DNA from: Angiostrongylus vasorum
Taxonomy: Eukaryota > Nematoda > Chromadorea > Rhabditida > Metastrongylidae
Direction of reading: 5' to 3'
Assembly: GCA_018806985.1 (NCBI GenBank)
Contig: JADANN010000162.1
Location: 1,633,501-1,697,500 of the forward strand
DNA: 64,000 nt
The notes beneath the pieces were generated by a model. That model ran no database searches and was not told the DNA's origin. It was given only the letters and a program-made list of their open reading frames with translations. The translations under genes and the position numbers were made by a program. How positions within the stretch are numbered: the stretch's first letter is position 1; the number at the start of each line of letters is the position of its first letter. Shown piece by piece: positions 34,501 through 46,860 of the stretch.

Positions 34501-37500
34501 ATACGAGACTGAATTGTAGCGACCGTATATTTTCTTGCACACGATGCACATAAATCCTTCTTCGGTCTTCTCAATGTACTTCTTGTTTCGACACCATCCT
34601 TCTTTATCCGTACTGGGAATGATGACATCACCCATGTTATCAAACAATCCGTCACTGTCTAGCGAATGCGACTTTTTCATTTCCCTGTCTTCACCGGGCG
34701 CTCTGCGCTTCTTACAGAACTTCTCACTGAGAGGTATTTGTGCTTGATTAGCCGTATTTAAGTGGAACATAAACATTTGAAGCAAATTCGAGGCTTGTAG
34801 TTGCGAATGTAAGCTCATGAAGAGAAACGGATTCGGAACTGATGGAAACAGTGGAGCTGGAGAAGGCAGATAGGGTACGGTAGCCATTGTTGAAAGATGA
34901 GAAGCTGAAATAGAAATCGCTAAAAGATACTAGTTGCCACGTCAAAAAAACGTTCACAGCGGTAATAAATTCACGGAGAACGAAAGCCATATAGAGCATT
35001 TTTTACTCTTAAGTACGTAAAATTGTTATATGTTTACATTGATTTAAACCACGTGGATGCAGGAAGTCGCAAATGGAAAGCTTTCTCATTATAAAGCAAT
35101 GGGGGGATAATTTTCCATTTGACCCTTGGAAGATAGAGTGTTATGGTCCTTTTCATAGCACTCACTTAAAGCTATAAAGATCTTTACTACAATCTCCAGG
35201 TTCGATTTGCAAAGTTATTACAAAGTCTATTTTTTACATGAAAGTTGACAGAGTTCAAGAAAATGGCACCTGGTCTGAGTTGCGATACTGACAAATTTTC
35301 ACGAGCTCTTTCTTGGAGAGAAATTATCTGGCATTCATCAGCCACGGCCATCATCTGTTCTGATGAACAACTAGTGGTCTCAAAATCTCCGTTGTTAAGA
35401 AAATTCATCGCCTCACTGAAAGCTAATTCTGCGTTTGCCACTGTCAGTTGTAGTTGCAGATATCGAGTTTCCTACCAAATACAAAGCCAAATAAGCTATA
35501 CAACATTAGTAAAATCACATGTAGTACAAGGTCAAAGTGTTGTTAACAAAGTCGTCGACTATCACTATGAGCAGTTTGGCAGCAGACAGGACTTTTACGG
35601 TGAAGAAATGTGCCGCACTCAGCTTTCTAATCGCCTTTGTACAGCGTTTTATCGATGACTTCCCGAGAACACGTAATGTCAACCGGCTACTGTTATCAGA
35701 AATAATCGTAGGCCATGTGAATTCTGCCAGATTACGCCGGAAATGAGCACTTTACTTGGACTTTTGTACGAGAAGCCTACGGCAGTAGCTCCTATCCACT
35801 CCGAGAACTCCTTCACAAGTGCAGGAAATCTACAACGGTTCTTTCGAATTCAACTGCGAATCTCTAGTTCTTTGTTCTTTATTCTTAGTAGGAATAAACC
35901 ATTAAATGTCAACAAAATCTGTCATTTTGCCTGATTTTCAATTTCTAGTGATCACTAGAAAGGTGTACTGTTTTCCTCTTTCTCTAGCTACTCAAAACAA
36001 GAACACGAAAAACATGTTATAAAAAAATATTCGGTAGAGAAGTGGTGAAAGTTTCACAACTTTGTACCGACTCTACTTTATGCAAAATCAGAAGGTTCTT
36101 TCCTGCATATCTTTTAGAATCACTAACTTGACCGTAGTCAGTTTTTAAGCAAAACCGCTGTCCTTATTCAGATTGATTACGAAGGGATACTTTGCAGAAA
36201 GGGTGTTTATTCAAACCCATTCGGTTGAAGTCAACCACCATAACTGAGAACCAGCGTCGATATTTGAAAGATAAAGCTTCAGCTTCCCGACAGTTAAGTG
36301 ACGTGCGGACCATAACAAATAGTTACCATACGGCATCGAAATAGGCTAAAGATAATGGGAGATTTTCAACACGAAGGAGAGTAGAAAACTCCGAGGTGTA
36401 ACAAAGAGTACAGAGTTAGTGCTCATAGAGTTTGGTAAGCTTTGCTGAGCAAGAATGTTTTGGGGCCGGATGAGTATAAACGTCGGTCTAAACGTAACGA
36501 ATGAGATCCAGCATCAAACGAATGAACAGTACATCCTATTTACCTGAAATTCGTTTGCTGAAAGAAGAGCGGCAAATAACGGACTTGCCCTTCGAAGCTG
36601 CTCTTCGTTGCCAGCAATCGGAGCAGCTCCATTGACGGAGACAAGGCAGTCAGGAACAGAGCCACCCAAAAGGGTGCCATAAAGAGCTGGAGGTGGTCCC
36701 AGAATTCTTTCCGATGACATCTGGAAAGGCGATGACGCAGATTCAGAGCGCAAGTTGTAGCTGTTAATATGTGAAAAGACGACGAGCGTAGATAGTTATT
36801 GCAACTAATTAATTCAACCTAAACATTGGCAATCAGCTAGATATTTAACTAAGTTGTTTCCTGGCTCATGAATAACAGAAAATTGAGAAAGGAGATGGGT
36901 TAAACAGCCTTGGAGGTAGCTCTAAAATTTCTGGAAGAACGAATTGAGCAAAAATAGGTAGCCAGGGAAATGTCACTGCAGTGGTAGTACAAAGTCAAGA
37001 GCGAAGTAGTGCATCGAATGAATTTCGATGCCATACGATGTGCATTCAGGCACGATACTCATTTTCAATTATATTCTTAAAAAAAATCACTGTTACTATT
37101 CATATTTTTACGACCGATTTGTACGGAACCGGGGAAAAAAGTTCACTTGTTCAAGAATCTATTAATAGTAATGGAAGCAGATTGATGACTAAGTGAAAGT
37201 AGAGCTACCATAAATGTTGTGCCAACCTCCTACGCATTTATGATCAGTCAACAACAGTGTAGGCGATAACAATCTATCATGCCGGATCCGCCCATTACCA
37301 GTGGGACATGAATCTCTTAAAACAAATAAGGGCCACAGTAAACAGGTTAAATGTGGACATAATGTTAGTCACCACTAGGAAGGGAACTTCGCTCTCACAA
37401 TGCTCTCATTTTTTTGCCATAATATTGTATATATCTATTTAGAAGGACCTATAGCATCACTAATATACGCTATTGAGAAGCAATAAAACTATGGAATAAG

Positions 37501-38221
37501 TGCAACCGAGCTAAAAAGGAAGAGAAATAGGAAGGAGTTCAGAAGACTATAGACTGCGGAAGTGATGCAACATTCAGGACGTTTTTGTACCATTATTGAA
37601 ATCAAGCATGTTATTCAGATATTCGCTTCAACAAAATCTCTCGGAAAGGTTCCTGAACGCTTTACTGAAGAATATACCGTTTTCTTAATAAGTATACATT
37701 CCATCAATAAATTCTTTTTTTTATTTTCTTGGCAGGTTTTTTAAAAGTGAGAGGATATTTTTTCAAGGAAGGCGGTATAAACCACTGATCAACGCCGCGA
37801 TAAGTAGAAAGTTGGTCCCGAGAAACATTTTACAAAAAAATCAATTGTTTACCACGGACCACTGATTCCATAGCAAATCGCGCATGGAACGAACTACTTC
37901 TAATTCGATGTTGGTTCCTAGCAAAAAAGAATGAACCGAGTTAACATCGAGTACAATCACAGATAGCATTTATTGGACAAATAGATATTTAAACTTTATC
38001 TAATCTGTGCTTGAACAAGGACAATTATAGAATCGAGCGCATGACAACGACAGCACAAACAATGTAGAAGCCATCACGGTGGAATAATCCGGAAGAGTGA
38101 GAAGGACTCGTCTTACAGTATGTGGAGCGCGTTGGGTTTTCGAGAGCTCAGCTGCAAGCACCGCCCTACCGTATGCCGTGCGAGGATGCGGCCTCCCCAC
38201 TGGTCGTCGAGGGAGACTAGC
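31399..38221 (-). CDS. C2H2 zinc-finger protein, six exons recovered
   Basis: Exons on the minus strand: 38221-38117, 36760-36544, 35471-35270, 34904-34466, 33967-33770 and 31501-31399 (stop TAA). Every junction phase agrees, giving about 418 residues of C-terminal sequence; the true 5' end is further right. Order: a linker (SLDDQWGGRILARHT), a Pro/Ser/Ala-rich part, a heptad-like helix (LQLQLTVANAELAF), a hydrophobic Pro/Phe/Leu stretch, a KKRR nuclear-localisation-like motif, then three fingers: C-x2-C-x12-H-x4-H (CIVC...), C-x4-C-x12-H-x4-H (CDLPGC...), C-x2-C-x12-H-x3-H (CPHC...). A basic EERRRRDS segment and an acidic Ser tail ending RSFTL close it. It is probably a sequence-specific transcription factor; the conserved GWCRNKKYIEK lead-in suggests an old invertebrate family, but I cannot name the orthologue. 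Confidence 0.88.
31905..32540. repeat. Family-C inverted pair, near-perfect 170-bp palindrome
   Basis: Two family-C copies face each other. The inner arms 32067-32236 and 32250-32417 are reverse complements with only a few differences, around a 13-base loop. Outer parts are more diverged. It lies in the last intron of the zinc-finger gene. Confidence 0.92.
33770..33967 (-). CDS. Zinc-finger gene exon with fingers 2 and 3
   Basis: Acceptor TATTTTAG; donor GCAAG|GTGGGA in phase 2. Two fingers, CDLPGC...FHKYYRH and CPHC...HIRRH. If the donor is not used, the frame runs on 13 codons to TAA at 33727, giving a short alternative C-terminus. Confidence 0.9.
34135..34318 (-). repeat. SINE-A copy, 5'-truncated, in zinc-finger intron
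   Basis: Runs from the tail to GTACCAATTTGCG and then stops; the tRNA-like head is missing, as in abortive retroposition. Confidence 0.82.
34466..34904 (-). CDS. Zinc-finger gene exon with finger 1
   Basis: 146 codons from ASHLSTMATVPYLPSP to NPPI+K; acceptor CTATTTCAG, donor ATTAA|GTGAGT. Contains KFCKKRR and the first finger (CIVC...H...H). The inner Met of MATVPY is not the gene start: the frame is open to the acceptor and joins upstream exons. Confidence 0.9.
35270..35471 (-). CDS. Zinc-finger gene exon (helical segment)
   Basis: Starts ETRYLQLQLTVANAELAF, a likely helix, and ends SVSQLRP at CCAG|GTGCCA. This donor was chosen over CAT|GTAAAA because only it keeps frame with the next exon. 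Confidence 0.82.
36544..36760 (-). CDS. Zinc-finger gene exon (Pro/Ser/Gly-rich)
   Basis: Acceptor ATTAACAG, donor CAG|GTAAAT. Reads YNLRSESASSPFQMSSERIL and ends ASPLFAALLSANEFQ; low-complexity activation-type composition. Confidence 0.82.
38117..38221 (-). CDS. Zinc-finger gene, most 5' exon recovered
   Basis: One base, 34 codons and two bases; acceptor AAGCGCAG, donor CATACT|GTAAGA. GC-rich. Two frames are open, but only the one reading SLDDQWGGRILARHTVGR joins the next exon in phase (CT|C = Leu). Confidence 0.65.
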
Positions 38222-39154
38222 CTGCGCTTCGCACCGGCGGGTCACGGCCGTTAACGGAGCCGTGGGGGGCGCTGATTCACGGCACTCTTCCTAAGTGATA
38301 TTTGCTATCCTAGCGGTTATGGGCAAGTCCCGTACGAACACGTGAGCACACAGGTCGACGTCTACAATCACACTTTCCAAGAAGACACTAGACGCAGGAC
38401 TTAGAATGCTCGAAGTCCGCACCCTTATCAGATTACACAGGCTCGACAACATAATTTTGTTTTATGCCATATTTTTCGTGTCGGTTTTAGTCTGTTTCTG
38501 TACAAAACTCGTGATCTTGATATTTCATGTAAAAGCAAAACACTTTTCTACTTCTAGTTTACAATGCAACTTCGACATTCTTCAAACTTCATCGGAGCAC
38601 TAGTGTTAAAACTTTCGCAGCAATGTGCATGGATTCCAATGCACATGTATTTCAGGGCAACGAATCCCTCCCATGTCAAGCAGTAATATCTTAGTTTATA
38701 GTAAACTGTACTAATTAAAATGGAAATCGGTAAAAGCTACAGATCGCTATCAGAGATACAAAACTTCTCTGACTCTACGACGACGACGATGAAGGTCTAT
38801 TTTTTCAATGTTGGCTTTACGAAGTGCAAAGAAACTGAAAAACCGGGATTTCGTCCAGCCAAACTCCACAACCTCCCCGAATGCGACCTTCGTAGCCGTG
38901 ATTCCTTGGAGAGTTAGACTTCTTTTCAAAACTTGTCCAAAAGAATTAAAGATTCAGTAAACTTAAAACCACAAAAATATTTTAGATAAAAAGTTTTCAT
39001 TTTCAGTGATGCAGTCAAAGTCTTCCCCATAGTTCTGCGAAGCTCTCAAAACTTTGACTGTTCCGATTATTGAAAAATTGATACTGTCGCTAACACAATA
39101 AAGATTTACACACGGTCAGCTATAAGAAGAAGATTAAGAGTGGGGGAATAAAAG

Positions 39155-39440
39155 GATAAAGGACAAAGCTCTCGACGTTGATCAATCCTTGAGGGATGCG
39201 CCATGCATTCGGCTGCAATAAGCATTGTTTAGAGGTGACTGAATGCCTATCTGGCCTTTACAATAACTCGCGGTGGCCTACCGATGTATCCAACCAGTCC
39301 TGCTATCCTTCCAGACAAGCCTGGCACCAATTTGCCAGCCCCGAAGGGATCGAGGGCTTGGTGATCCATGGGGCGGGGGATTGATCTCGTGTGCATTGTT
39401 GGGCGCCTCCGACCATTGCGTCACGCGCGCCCCTGAGTTG
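39155..39440 (-). repeat. SINE-A copy
   Basis: Full-length minus copy with tail AAAAGGATAAAGGACAAAGC and head GCCTCCGACCATTGCGTCAC. Confidence 0.87.
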
Positions 39441-41689
39441 GTAACAATTTCTATGATTGCTTAGTCGAAATCGAAAAAAAAGCGCCCAATTTATTTTCAA
39501 GTACCATCAAAGGTTAGAAAGTACGAAATTCTACGATCACTAAAAAATGAAACTAAATGTAATCGCACGGATGTACACACCATTAAAAAAGAACCAGAAA
39601 TATTTCCTAGCACTACTTAGTATGTTCTAGGTCCCATGCCAAAACTTCAGCAGATGGCTTTCTAAAGCCGAGCTCACAAAAGAAATATATGTGGAGAAAG
39701 AGTTCGACTCGAGAGAACGATGTATTCGGAGTACACCGAGAAGTGATGGTGATAAACACTATTATCGCAGGTCACCGGGTCAGAACATCTACTGCGCACT
39801 ACCTCCTCTGAACTTAAGACGTTTGGCAGCACAGAGCTTTTCTCTATTGTATGTGGCAATCTTGTTCTCCGATATGTGTTCGTTAATGGTTATATAGTGT
39901 AACATCTTAGGGTGAGCAGAAGACAAAGAGCTTGCGTTTTGTTACGATCCATTGGCAACCTATCTTTCCGCTTGCTATAAAATATGGTTAACACTATTCG
40001 CCACTCCTTTATTTTGTAGGACTTGCTTTTCTTTCCTCACGACCGAATATCTGTAACAGCTTCGCCTTACTCGCGTAATTTACATGTTAGAACAATAAGC
40101 ATAAGATGTCTAGAAATACATGTTCACTTCTAAGATTTCACCAATTGAAATCCGTTCATCACCTCTTCTTTTCGCATTGCTGAAAATCATACAGATCTGG
40201 TTACAACTAGTGTGAAGGCGCTTTCTAATCTTGAGGTGGTCTAAGCCAGAATTTCGTCAAACCCACGTCTGCAAATTAGTGCCATACTTGCTTGAGAGAT
40301 GCTCCATCAGGTTCACAAAACCCGGCGACGGCAGGTGATGAAGACTTCGAAATGATTTAGCGGATCTATCCAATGATGTCAAGAGCAAACAACATTAACA
40401 CCATTCAATGATGTCATTGAAGAAGACAAACTCCTCAGTCGAATCAACATACAAATGTAAAGACCTTCACGGACCACGAGTGCAAGGCGATGAGACGAAT
40501 GAGGGAAGGGCTCAGATCTGCATAAAATGAAAAGTGGGTCGTATATAAAAATAATGGACGGAATTTCTGTCGATCACTTCGAAGAACATAATAAGTTCAT
40601 TTACAGCAAATGCGGATCAATATATAGATAAATAAGACGAAATCCGCTACGGTAACATTAACATCGTCATCAAAATGGTTGTTCGACTATGCAAACCAGT
40701 CAGTGTTTCACAAGAAATAGAATCATGCGATGTGAACAAGTAACATGAGTACAGTGGTGTTAACTTGTGGCACAAGAAAGGAAAAGTCCAAGCACAAGTA
40801 TTACTAACTTATAAAAATCTAGTGTCCTGGGTAAAATAAAGGCCAGATCAAGTGTAATAAACACTCAAGAGATCGATAAAACAGTGTTAGAAACGACGAA
40901 TGCAAGTGACTTTGGAATAGTATTCACTGAGATCTTAATTTAATCGAGTACTTTTTACACTTTAAATTTTCTTTCATAAAACAAACACTTAGAAGCGTAT
41001 AATTAAAAGGGGAAAAATTATGCTATAGTACAAGAAGGCTTAGACATCGTAAATATATACAGAAAGGTGATCTGGTGAATGGGAAGTGAAAAAGGCAATC
41101 AAGTGCTACGATGTTACAAATGTAAAAACCCATAAAATGAAGGTGATTGTTGAGAATTAACTAATAGAATGAAATCAATATCATCACAGTTAACAAGTAT
41201 TCACAGTAACGCAGGAAATTTAAGAGCTAATGGAGTAGTACGAAGAAGTTGGGGAAATAATAACCACATGAGGGCTACCATATGAAAATAGCCCGTAATG
41301 ATATTGTCACGCCAAGAAGCAGTCAAAACGTCGTTGTGGTCACAATCGTTCATATTACCCCCACATACATGGTCATCACCAAGAAGTTGCTAGAACAGCG
41401 AATTATTCGGGAAGGAATTCGTCGTATTTAACAATGTTTCGAAACGTAATGGAGTTAGGAAACTTACACTATTGATTAATAATAAGTAAATCTGCAGCTT
41501 GATTATAGACAACAACAGAAATCCTGTCAGCTTCGCCTCGCGGAAAGCAAAGAAGAGCACGGGCATCTAGAAGAAGAAGAAACCTGCAGACAATTCAAAT
41601 TCCATAAAAGGATACAGAAATGTGAAACCATGAAAAATCCACTTCCTGGGAAAATTCTGGAAACGATATTTAAAATGCTCCTATAACTA
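39441..41689. other. No gene identified
   Basis: A+T-rich. Text near 40340-40620 looks like eroded LINE linker/reverse transcriptase sequence, and 39691-39775 has an open plus frame ending at CGCAG|GTCACC; neither is firm enough to call. Confidence 0.5.
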
Positions 41690-42073
41690 CTTGATACTTG
41701 CTACTTGAATGATCCATCCTCACTGGTTGTGCAGGCACCAGCATAATCTCCATTTCTTCGGAGGTTTGATGGTTAAGCAATTGTGGTTCCCTGGAATCCT
41801 GAGGTCAGCGTGGCCAAAGTCTGCCCCCAGGTCTTCGCCACAACAGGCAGTCGCGCCGTTGTGGATCAGAGGGTGGTTTGCCACCATGCGACTAATTTGA
41901 TACTAAGACGGTGGTGGATCCTGGTATTGATTTACTCCTAGCTAAGCTTCCTGATGGAAACGCTCGACTCCTCAGTTTGGGAGACCCTGCAGGGGGATGA
42001 ATCCAGCGCTGTACATCGCACCCCGGCACCCAGGAACACCTCCCACCACGATGAAGCGGTAAACCGTTGGGAG
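41690..42073 (-). repeat. Family-B copy
   Basis: Minus copy from TAACTACTTGATACTTGC to GGTAAACCGTTGGGAGG; 80 bp from the 42-kb family-C composite. Confidence 0.87.
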
Positions 42074-42149
42074 GATGCTTCTATAAGTACCAACAAATAT
42101 CAGTAAAACGTCTAAGCGTGAAGTATTCACGTACTAGACACATGATATT

Positions 42150-42935
42150 TTACTCGCTATAACTTCAACGAAGCTGAGATATTTGCAAAACTCTGGACCG
42201 CAGGTGCCTATGGTGGGGAACGAACGCGCTATTGTCCTTTCCGGGGAGTAACGCGTTCACCACCACACCATGCGGGTCCTTTGTTTCGCCTGTCTCTCAG
42301 CTAGTTCTATCGATCTTTTTGCCATCAGCAATCACCCGTTGACGGGATTGATCTGGGGAGCTCAAATCGGCATTGACCCCAGTTAAGTTGAGGCAGTGGT
42401 TGTAATCACAATCTTAACCCTTTTTATTTACTGCCTATCTTCTTTAATAGCAAGGTATGTTGCGAAATATAACTTCTATAATGCAGTGATATTTGCAAAA
42501 CTCCGGACCGCAGGTGTCTGCGGTGAAGAACGGGCGCGCTGCTTTCCGAGGAGTAACGCGTTCACCACCACACCATGCTGGTCCTTCGTTTCGACTGTCT
42601 CTCAGCTAAATAAAAAGGTTACGATTGTGATTATAACTATAGCCTCAGCTTAACTGGGTTCAATGCCGATTTGCGCTCCCCAGATCAATCCCGTCAACGG
42701 GTGATTGCTGATGGCAAAAAGATCGATAGAACTAGCTGAGAGACAGGCGAAACAAAGGGACCCGCATGGTGTGGTGGTGAACGCGTTACTCCCCGGAAAG
42801 GACAATAGCGCGTTCGTTCCCCCACCATAGGCACCTGCGGTCCAGAGTTTTGCAAATATCTCAGCTTCGTTGAAGTTATATTTCGCAATATACCCTGCCA
42901 TCAAAAAATAATAGGCAGTAGCAAAAAGGTTAAAA
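42150..42935. repeat. Family-C composite (two minus copies, one plus copy)
   Basis: A minus copy to about 42415, a shortened minus copy to about 42615, then a plus copy to about 42935. The 42300-42830 part is nearly identical to 61015-61540. Confidence 0.88.
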
Positions 42936-43164
42936 TTACTCGCTATAATCAACATATTGATCGTTTTAAATATCCCCGTGAATACAACACACCAGCTCGA
43001 ATTTCACATGAAGATTCGTACAGCTGTAATTTAGTACTTTACTGATTTCTGGGAAAAGTTTGCTTCCGCTCCAAACCATTCCGTACGATTAGCAATACTG
43101 TTTTTTTTAAACAAGCATGAAATAAGTGAAAAATCAACAAACTCTTGCAAAGCCTCCCCTATGT

Positions 43165-43302
43165 CAGCAACGCCTCATTCCATAATGGTGTTTGGATCGT
43201 GGGCGCCACCGGAACCAGCTATACAGCTATTTTCTTCAACTGAACCCTTTCGCCGGTCACTGTCCTCCGCAGAAGCGAGTTTAATGAGGTCCATGACATC
43301 CA
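43165..43302 (-). CDS. Possible exon starting ATG after an acceptor
   Basis: TAGTTTTCAG is followed by A and ATG; the frame reads MDVMDLIKLASAEDSDRRKG and on to SGGAHDPNTIME and TGA. It could be the trans-spliced first exon of the zinc-finger gene (a GTATAG donor lies inside) or the terminal exon of the gene at 43.5-43.9 kb. Neither joins in phase with what I can see, so an exon is missing. Confidence 0.4.
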
Positions 43303-43526
43303 TTCTGAAAACTAGATAAACGTTACTGGATAGAATTCACTTGAAATCTCTGTTCAGGAAATGTGAACTCGATCACTGACATTATGTCAGATATCGCGGT
43401 AGATGTAGTGTGCCGAGTGGCGGAAACAAGTTTTTTGAGTTACAACGAAACTGCGGAATGCGTCAGATGTGGTAGAGTAAGATTTGAAGAATCAGAAAAG
43501 ACTGACAAAATTTCCAAATCCCATAC

Positions 43527-43943
43527 CTTCTGCTGGGACGCCGGCAGAACTCTTGCTGGCCCTCAACAAGTTGTCCATTTCTTGGGCGTGGTTGCAGTTC
43601 GACCTTGGGATTACGTGGACGTTGGTTCTAAAAAAGCTATTTAACCACTAAAACTTCAGCAAAAAGGCAGATTTAGTACATGAAGTAGAACATTCTTACC
43701 AATAAAATTTTCGATTCAAATGAATTGGTGGATGCCTGCTGAGGCCTTGACTGACTCGCACGCCATTCAGTACTACAAGAATGCTCAGTTATCCTAACGT
43801 TATATGTGTAACGCACAGTAGCGTACCAAATAATCTCAAAAAATTGAAAAGAAAAACAACACACCTGTGAGGAAATCGTTCACCGCCGTTGCGTCCCTTA
43901 GAGTTAAGAATGGGATCGCCTCCGATAGCATGAGAACAGTATT
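43527..43943 (-). CDS. Two linked exons of an unidentified minus-strand gene
   Basis: Exons 43943-43865 and 43627-43527 join in phase 2 (AG|A = Arg). They read YCSHAIGGDPILNSKGRNGG..PHR, then TNVHVIPRSNCNHAQEMDNL and a Ser/Ala end; splice sites are TTCACAG, CACAG|GTGTGT, TTTTTTAG and GAAG|GTATGG. No family recognised. They lie 5.3 kb upstream of the zinc-finger exons on the same strand, so they may be its 5' end, but the phases do not prove this. Confidence 0.5.
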
Positions 43944-45519
43944 CTGTGAAAAATTTGGATACTGACCAAGAATCAGTCTAATATATTATTGGTAAAATGT
44001 ACCGATTTGTGGATTCGAGGAATTTCGAGGAAAGCGACCATAGGTATTTCTCTGCAAAAAAGTGGCTTGCAAAAATCCTTGGCGATTAATCATGAACATT
44101 CATTTACAAACAAACGAAATTTTATGGATAATTTTATCCTTTTTATTTGAGTCATAAACGTCACTCTTTCAACTACGGCCTCACAGGGAAAACTAGTTGT
44201 TTTACTTCAAACACTTAATGAGAACGAAAAACACCATGTTGATAAATTGACAGAAACATGGAAGTCATTGTACAGGCCAAACATCCACATTAAATTATCT
44301 ATGCATAATGGTGTCGAAGGGATGGCTCATCACTAAGGTACAGATTAACGCCAAAAGCACTATCGTTTTGCACCTTTATCCCATATGTTAATGAACCTAC
44401 ATCATTGACATACGATAGCGCTTCAGATCGGATTCAATAAAAAGCTCACAAATGTGGAGGACATGAAAGGACTGTGTTAGGACCACATACTTTAGGTAAA
44501 TTGCACATTCATTAGAAGCGCGTAAGGTCAAAAAGTTAATCTACACCTTTCGAAAGAGATCGGGCGGCGGAACTGAATCGAACCAGCACTGTGCCCGTGG
44601 TGATCGGAATCAATACCGCTGTTTTATTAGCCTCAATAAGATTATTTAGAGTTCCTAATTAACTTGTGGAAACGTTAACGAATACACACTTTATTTATTA
44701 GCTGCTAGGTCTTTTTTTCAAATTAAACTATGCGATGCCGAGTATGCAAGCGCAGAACAATTATCTCTAGCAAAAAATTTCGTCAGTGGTTTACCAACTT
44801 CTCGTGGTGGTCATGTAGTGTCCCTAAGTATCCCACTTTAGCCTACAAGAGCAGCACACATGTTTCCTTACCCTCGTCACTAAGATAAATCACTCGCTTC
44901 GGGGGTCAGTCGTAAAAAGAAACGTATCCAAAAAGTTTCTGCATATTAGAGGTCGATGAAAAAATGACGGATATCGTCATAATGAAGTTTACAAACGGAT
45001 TTTTTAAAATAATTATTGCTTGCTAACATCGTTGTCATTAATAAACTACGAAATTTGTTCCCTGTGCAGCAATATCCTGTGATTTTCTTTCTGAAACTCA
45101 GTTCACCCATCTAAGCCGGTTTTAAATGAGGCACACAGAAAAAAAGAAATAAGTAATGTTGTTCTCTTTGAGTTCAAACTTCGATATTGAGCCAAGGTAG
45201 CGACTTCAAATGCCACCAAGATATGGATAAAAAGGAAGGGGCTTCCAAAGCACGATATTTAGGTAGGTCTTAAAGTTTCACACCGAATATATGAATCTTT
45301 ACGATCGAGGTGTTGTACGTCTATAAACTGCTAACAACAACACTTGAAGCGGATAATCGTCCATCTAAGAATAATGTGAGGGGTTGTAGGAAAGCTCGAC
45401 ATTCACAATCCAATAATCTGTCGTCATTTCCAAGATATTACAATGGTACAAAAGAAAGGCTCGATAGCTGCTTGACGCGTGAATTGAATGGAGCGCAGCT
45501 TGCATGACTCTACCTAGTC
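43944..45519. other. No gene seen
   Basis: AT-rich spacer. A scrap of SINE-A tail (GATTAACGCCAAAAGCACTATC) lies near 44345. Confidence 0.55.
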
Positions 45520-45990
45520 TGCTCTGTGCTTCTTCTAGGCAACAAGGACGATCAACTTCTCGACAGCATAGTGACGTGTTGTAAACATGGATCCCAGACG
45601 ACAGTCAAGTTCAACTCAATGGCTGGACCGAGACGAAGTTATTAAGCAACTTCATAAGGTTGAGTTCATGGTTGAGTTTTCCATTTTCCGCAGAAGTAAT
45701 GATCCAATAGAACGTCTTGAATCTTGAAGAAACAACAAGGATACCGTCACAAAGTCTGTGAAGTCTTAGGAAGGAAAAAAAAACTGTAACCTATGGATCC
45801 ACTCATGTCCAACAGAAAAGTCCCATCCTTTGGTACGACAATGTTAGACCATACGTTAAACAACTAAAACTGCAAAAAGTAGAAAGAGCTCTCAACTATT
45901 ACCGAAAAAAATTTTCAACAACCAGACCACCATTAAATTACCTTTGGAAATCTGGTCGCATCCAGAACGTCACATTTCTAAGCCATTGCA
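45520..45990 (+). mobile_element. Degraded mariner-family transposase
   Basis: Shifted plus frames match mariner transposase: KDDQLLDSIVTC (expected KDDFLDHIVTCDE), STQWLDRDEVIKQLHK (expected SAQWLDRDE) and MSNRKVPSFGTTMLDHT (expected NRKGPILLHDNARPH). Several frameshifts and stops; the terminal repeats were not found. The end abuts a family-C copy. Confidence 0.72.
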
Positions 45991-46300
45991 GCAAAAAATT
46001 ATAACTACAGTGATGCTGGTGATGCTGAGTTATTTGCAAAACTTGGACCTCTGACCAAATCGAACCGCGCTTACCCTTTCTGGAGTCTCACGTGTTCCTG
46101 ACTGCACCATTGAGGACCTCGTTATGCCTTTCTCTCAACCACTCATCTTACCCTAACAATGCGATAAGCAATCAACCGTCAATGAGAGTGATCTGGGAGC
46201 ACAAATTCTTGAGGTGCAAACTGTGCAAATATCTCAGAATCATTGTGGTTACATTTCACATTATACCCTTTGTGAAAAAATAATGAACAGTAGATAAAAG
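45990..46300. repeat. Diverged family-C pair after the mariner remnant
   Basis: A minus copy to about 46205 then a plus fragment with GCAAATATCTCAGAATC. Confidence 0.65.
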
Positions 46301-46589
46301 AAAATATACTGTGCTGGAAAAAAATATGCAGAGGACATAAATCAAATATAATCCGGTATCATCGTAAATGTGCTAAAGTAACATCAGTGGCATCGAATTA
46401 GTGAGCTTCCAAGGCGATGTTCACGAAACAGGACTTCTACTTCGTGACCTATCCATGTATAGAACAACGACAGTCACTTCGAAAATCCATCAAAGATTAA
46501 ATTTATAACACATATTGGCTAATTATGACTTGAAAAAGCGACACACATATGTTCTGCGGTCTATGAAAGATCAGAATTTCATCTCGGTA

Positions 46590-46860
46590 ACGGATAAAAA
46601 GGATAAAGCTCTCGGCGTTGATCAATCCCCTGAGGGATACGCAATGCATTCGACTTCAATAAGCATCGTTGGAGGTTACTGAATGCATATGTGGCCTTAA
46701 CAATGAGTCGCGGTGGCCCACCGATGTATCGAGCCAGTGCTACTATCATCCCAGACAAGTCTGGTACCAATTTGCCGACTCCGGAGTGATGAAAGATTTG
46801 GTGAGCCAGGGGCGTGGGAATCGATCCCATTTGTGTATTGCAGGGCGGCAGACGCGCCCG
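46590..46860 (-). repeat. SINE-A copy, small head deletion
   Basis: Minus copy; the head reads GCAGGGCGGCAGACGCGCCC, missing the GCCTCCGACCACTGCG segment (A-box side). Confidence 0.85.
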
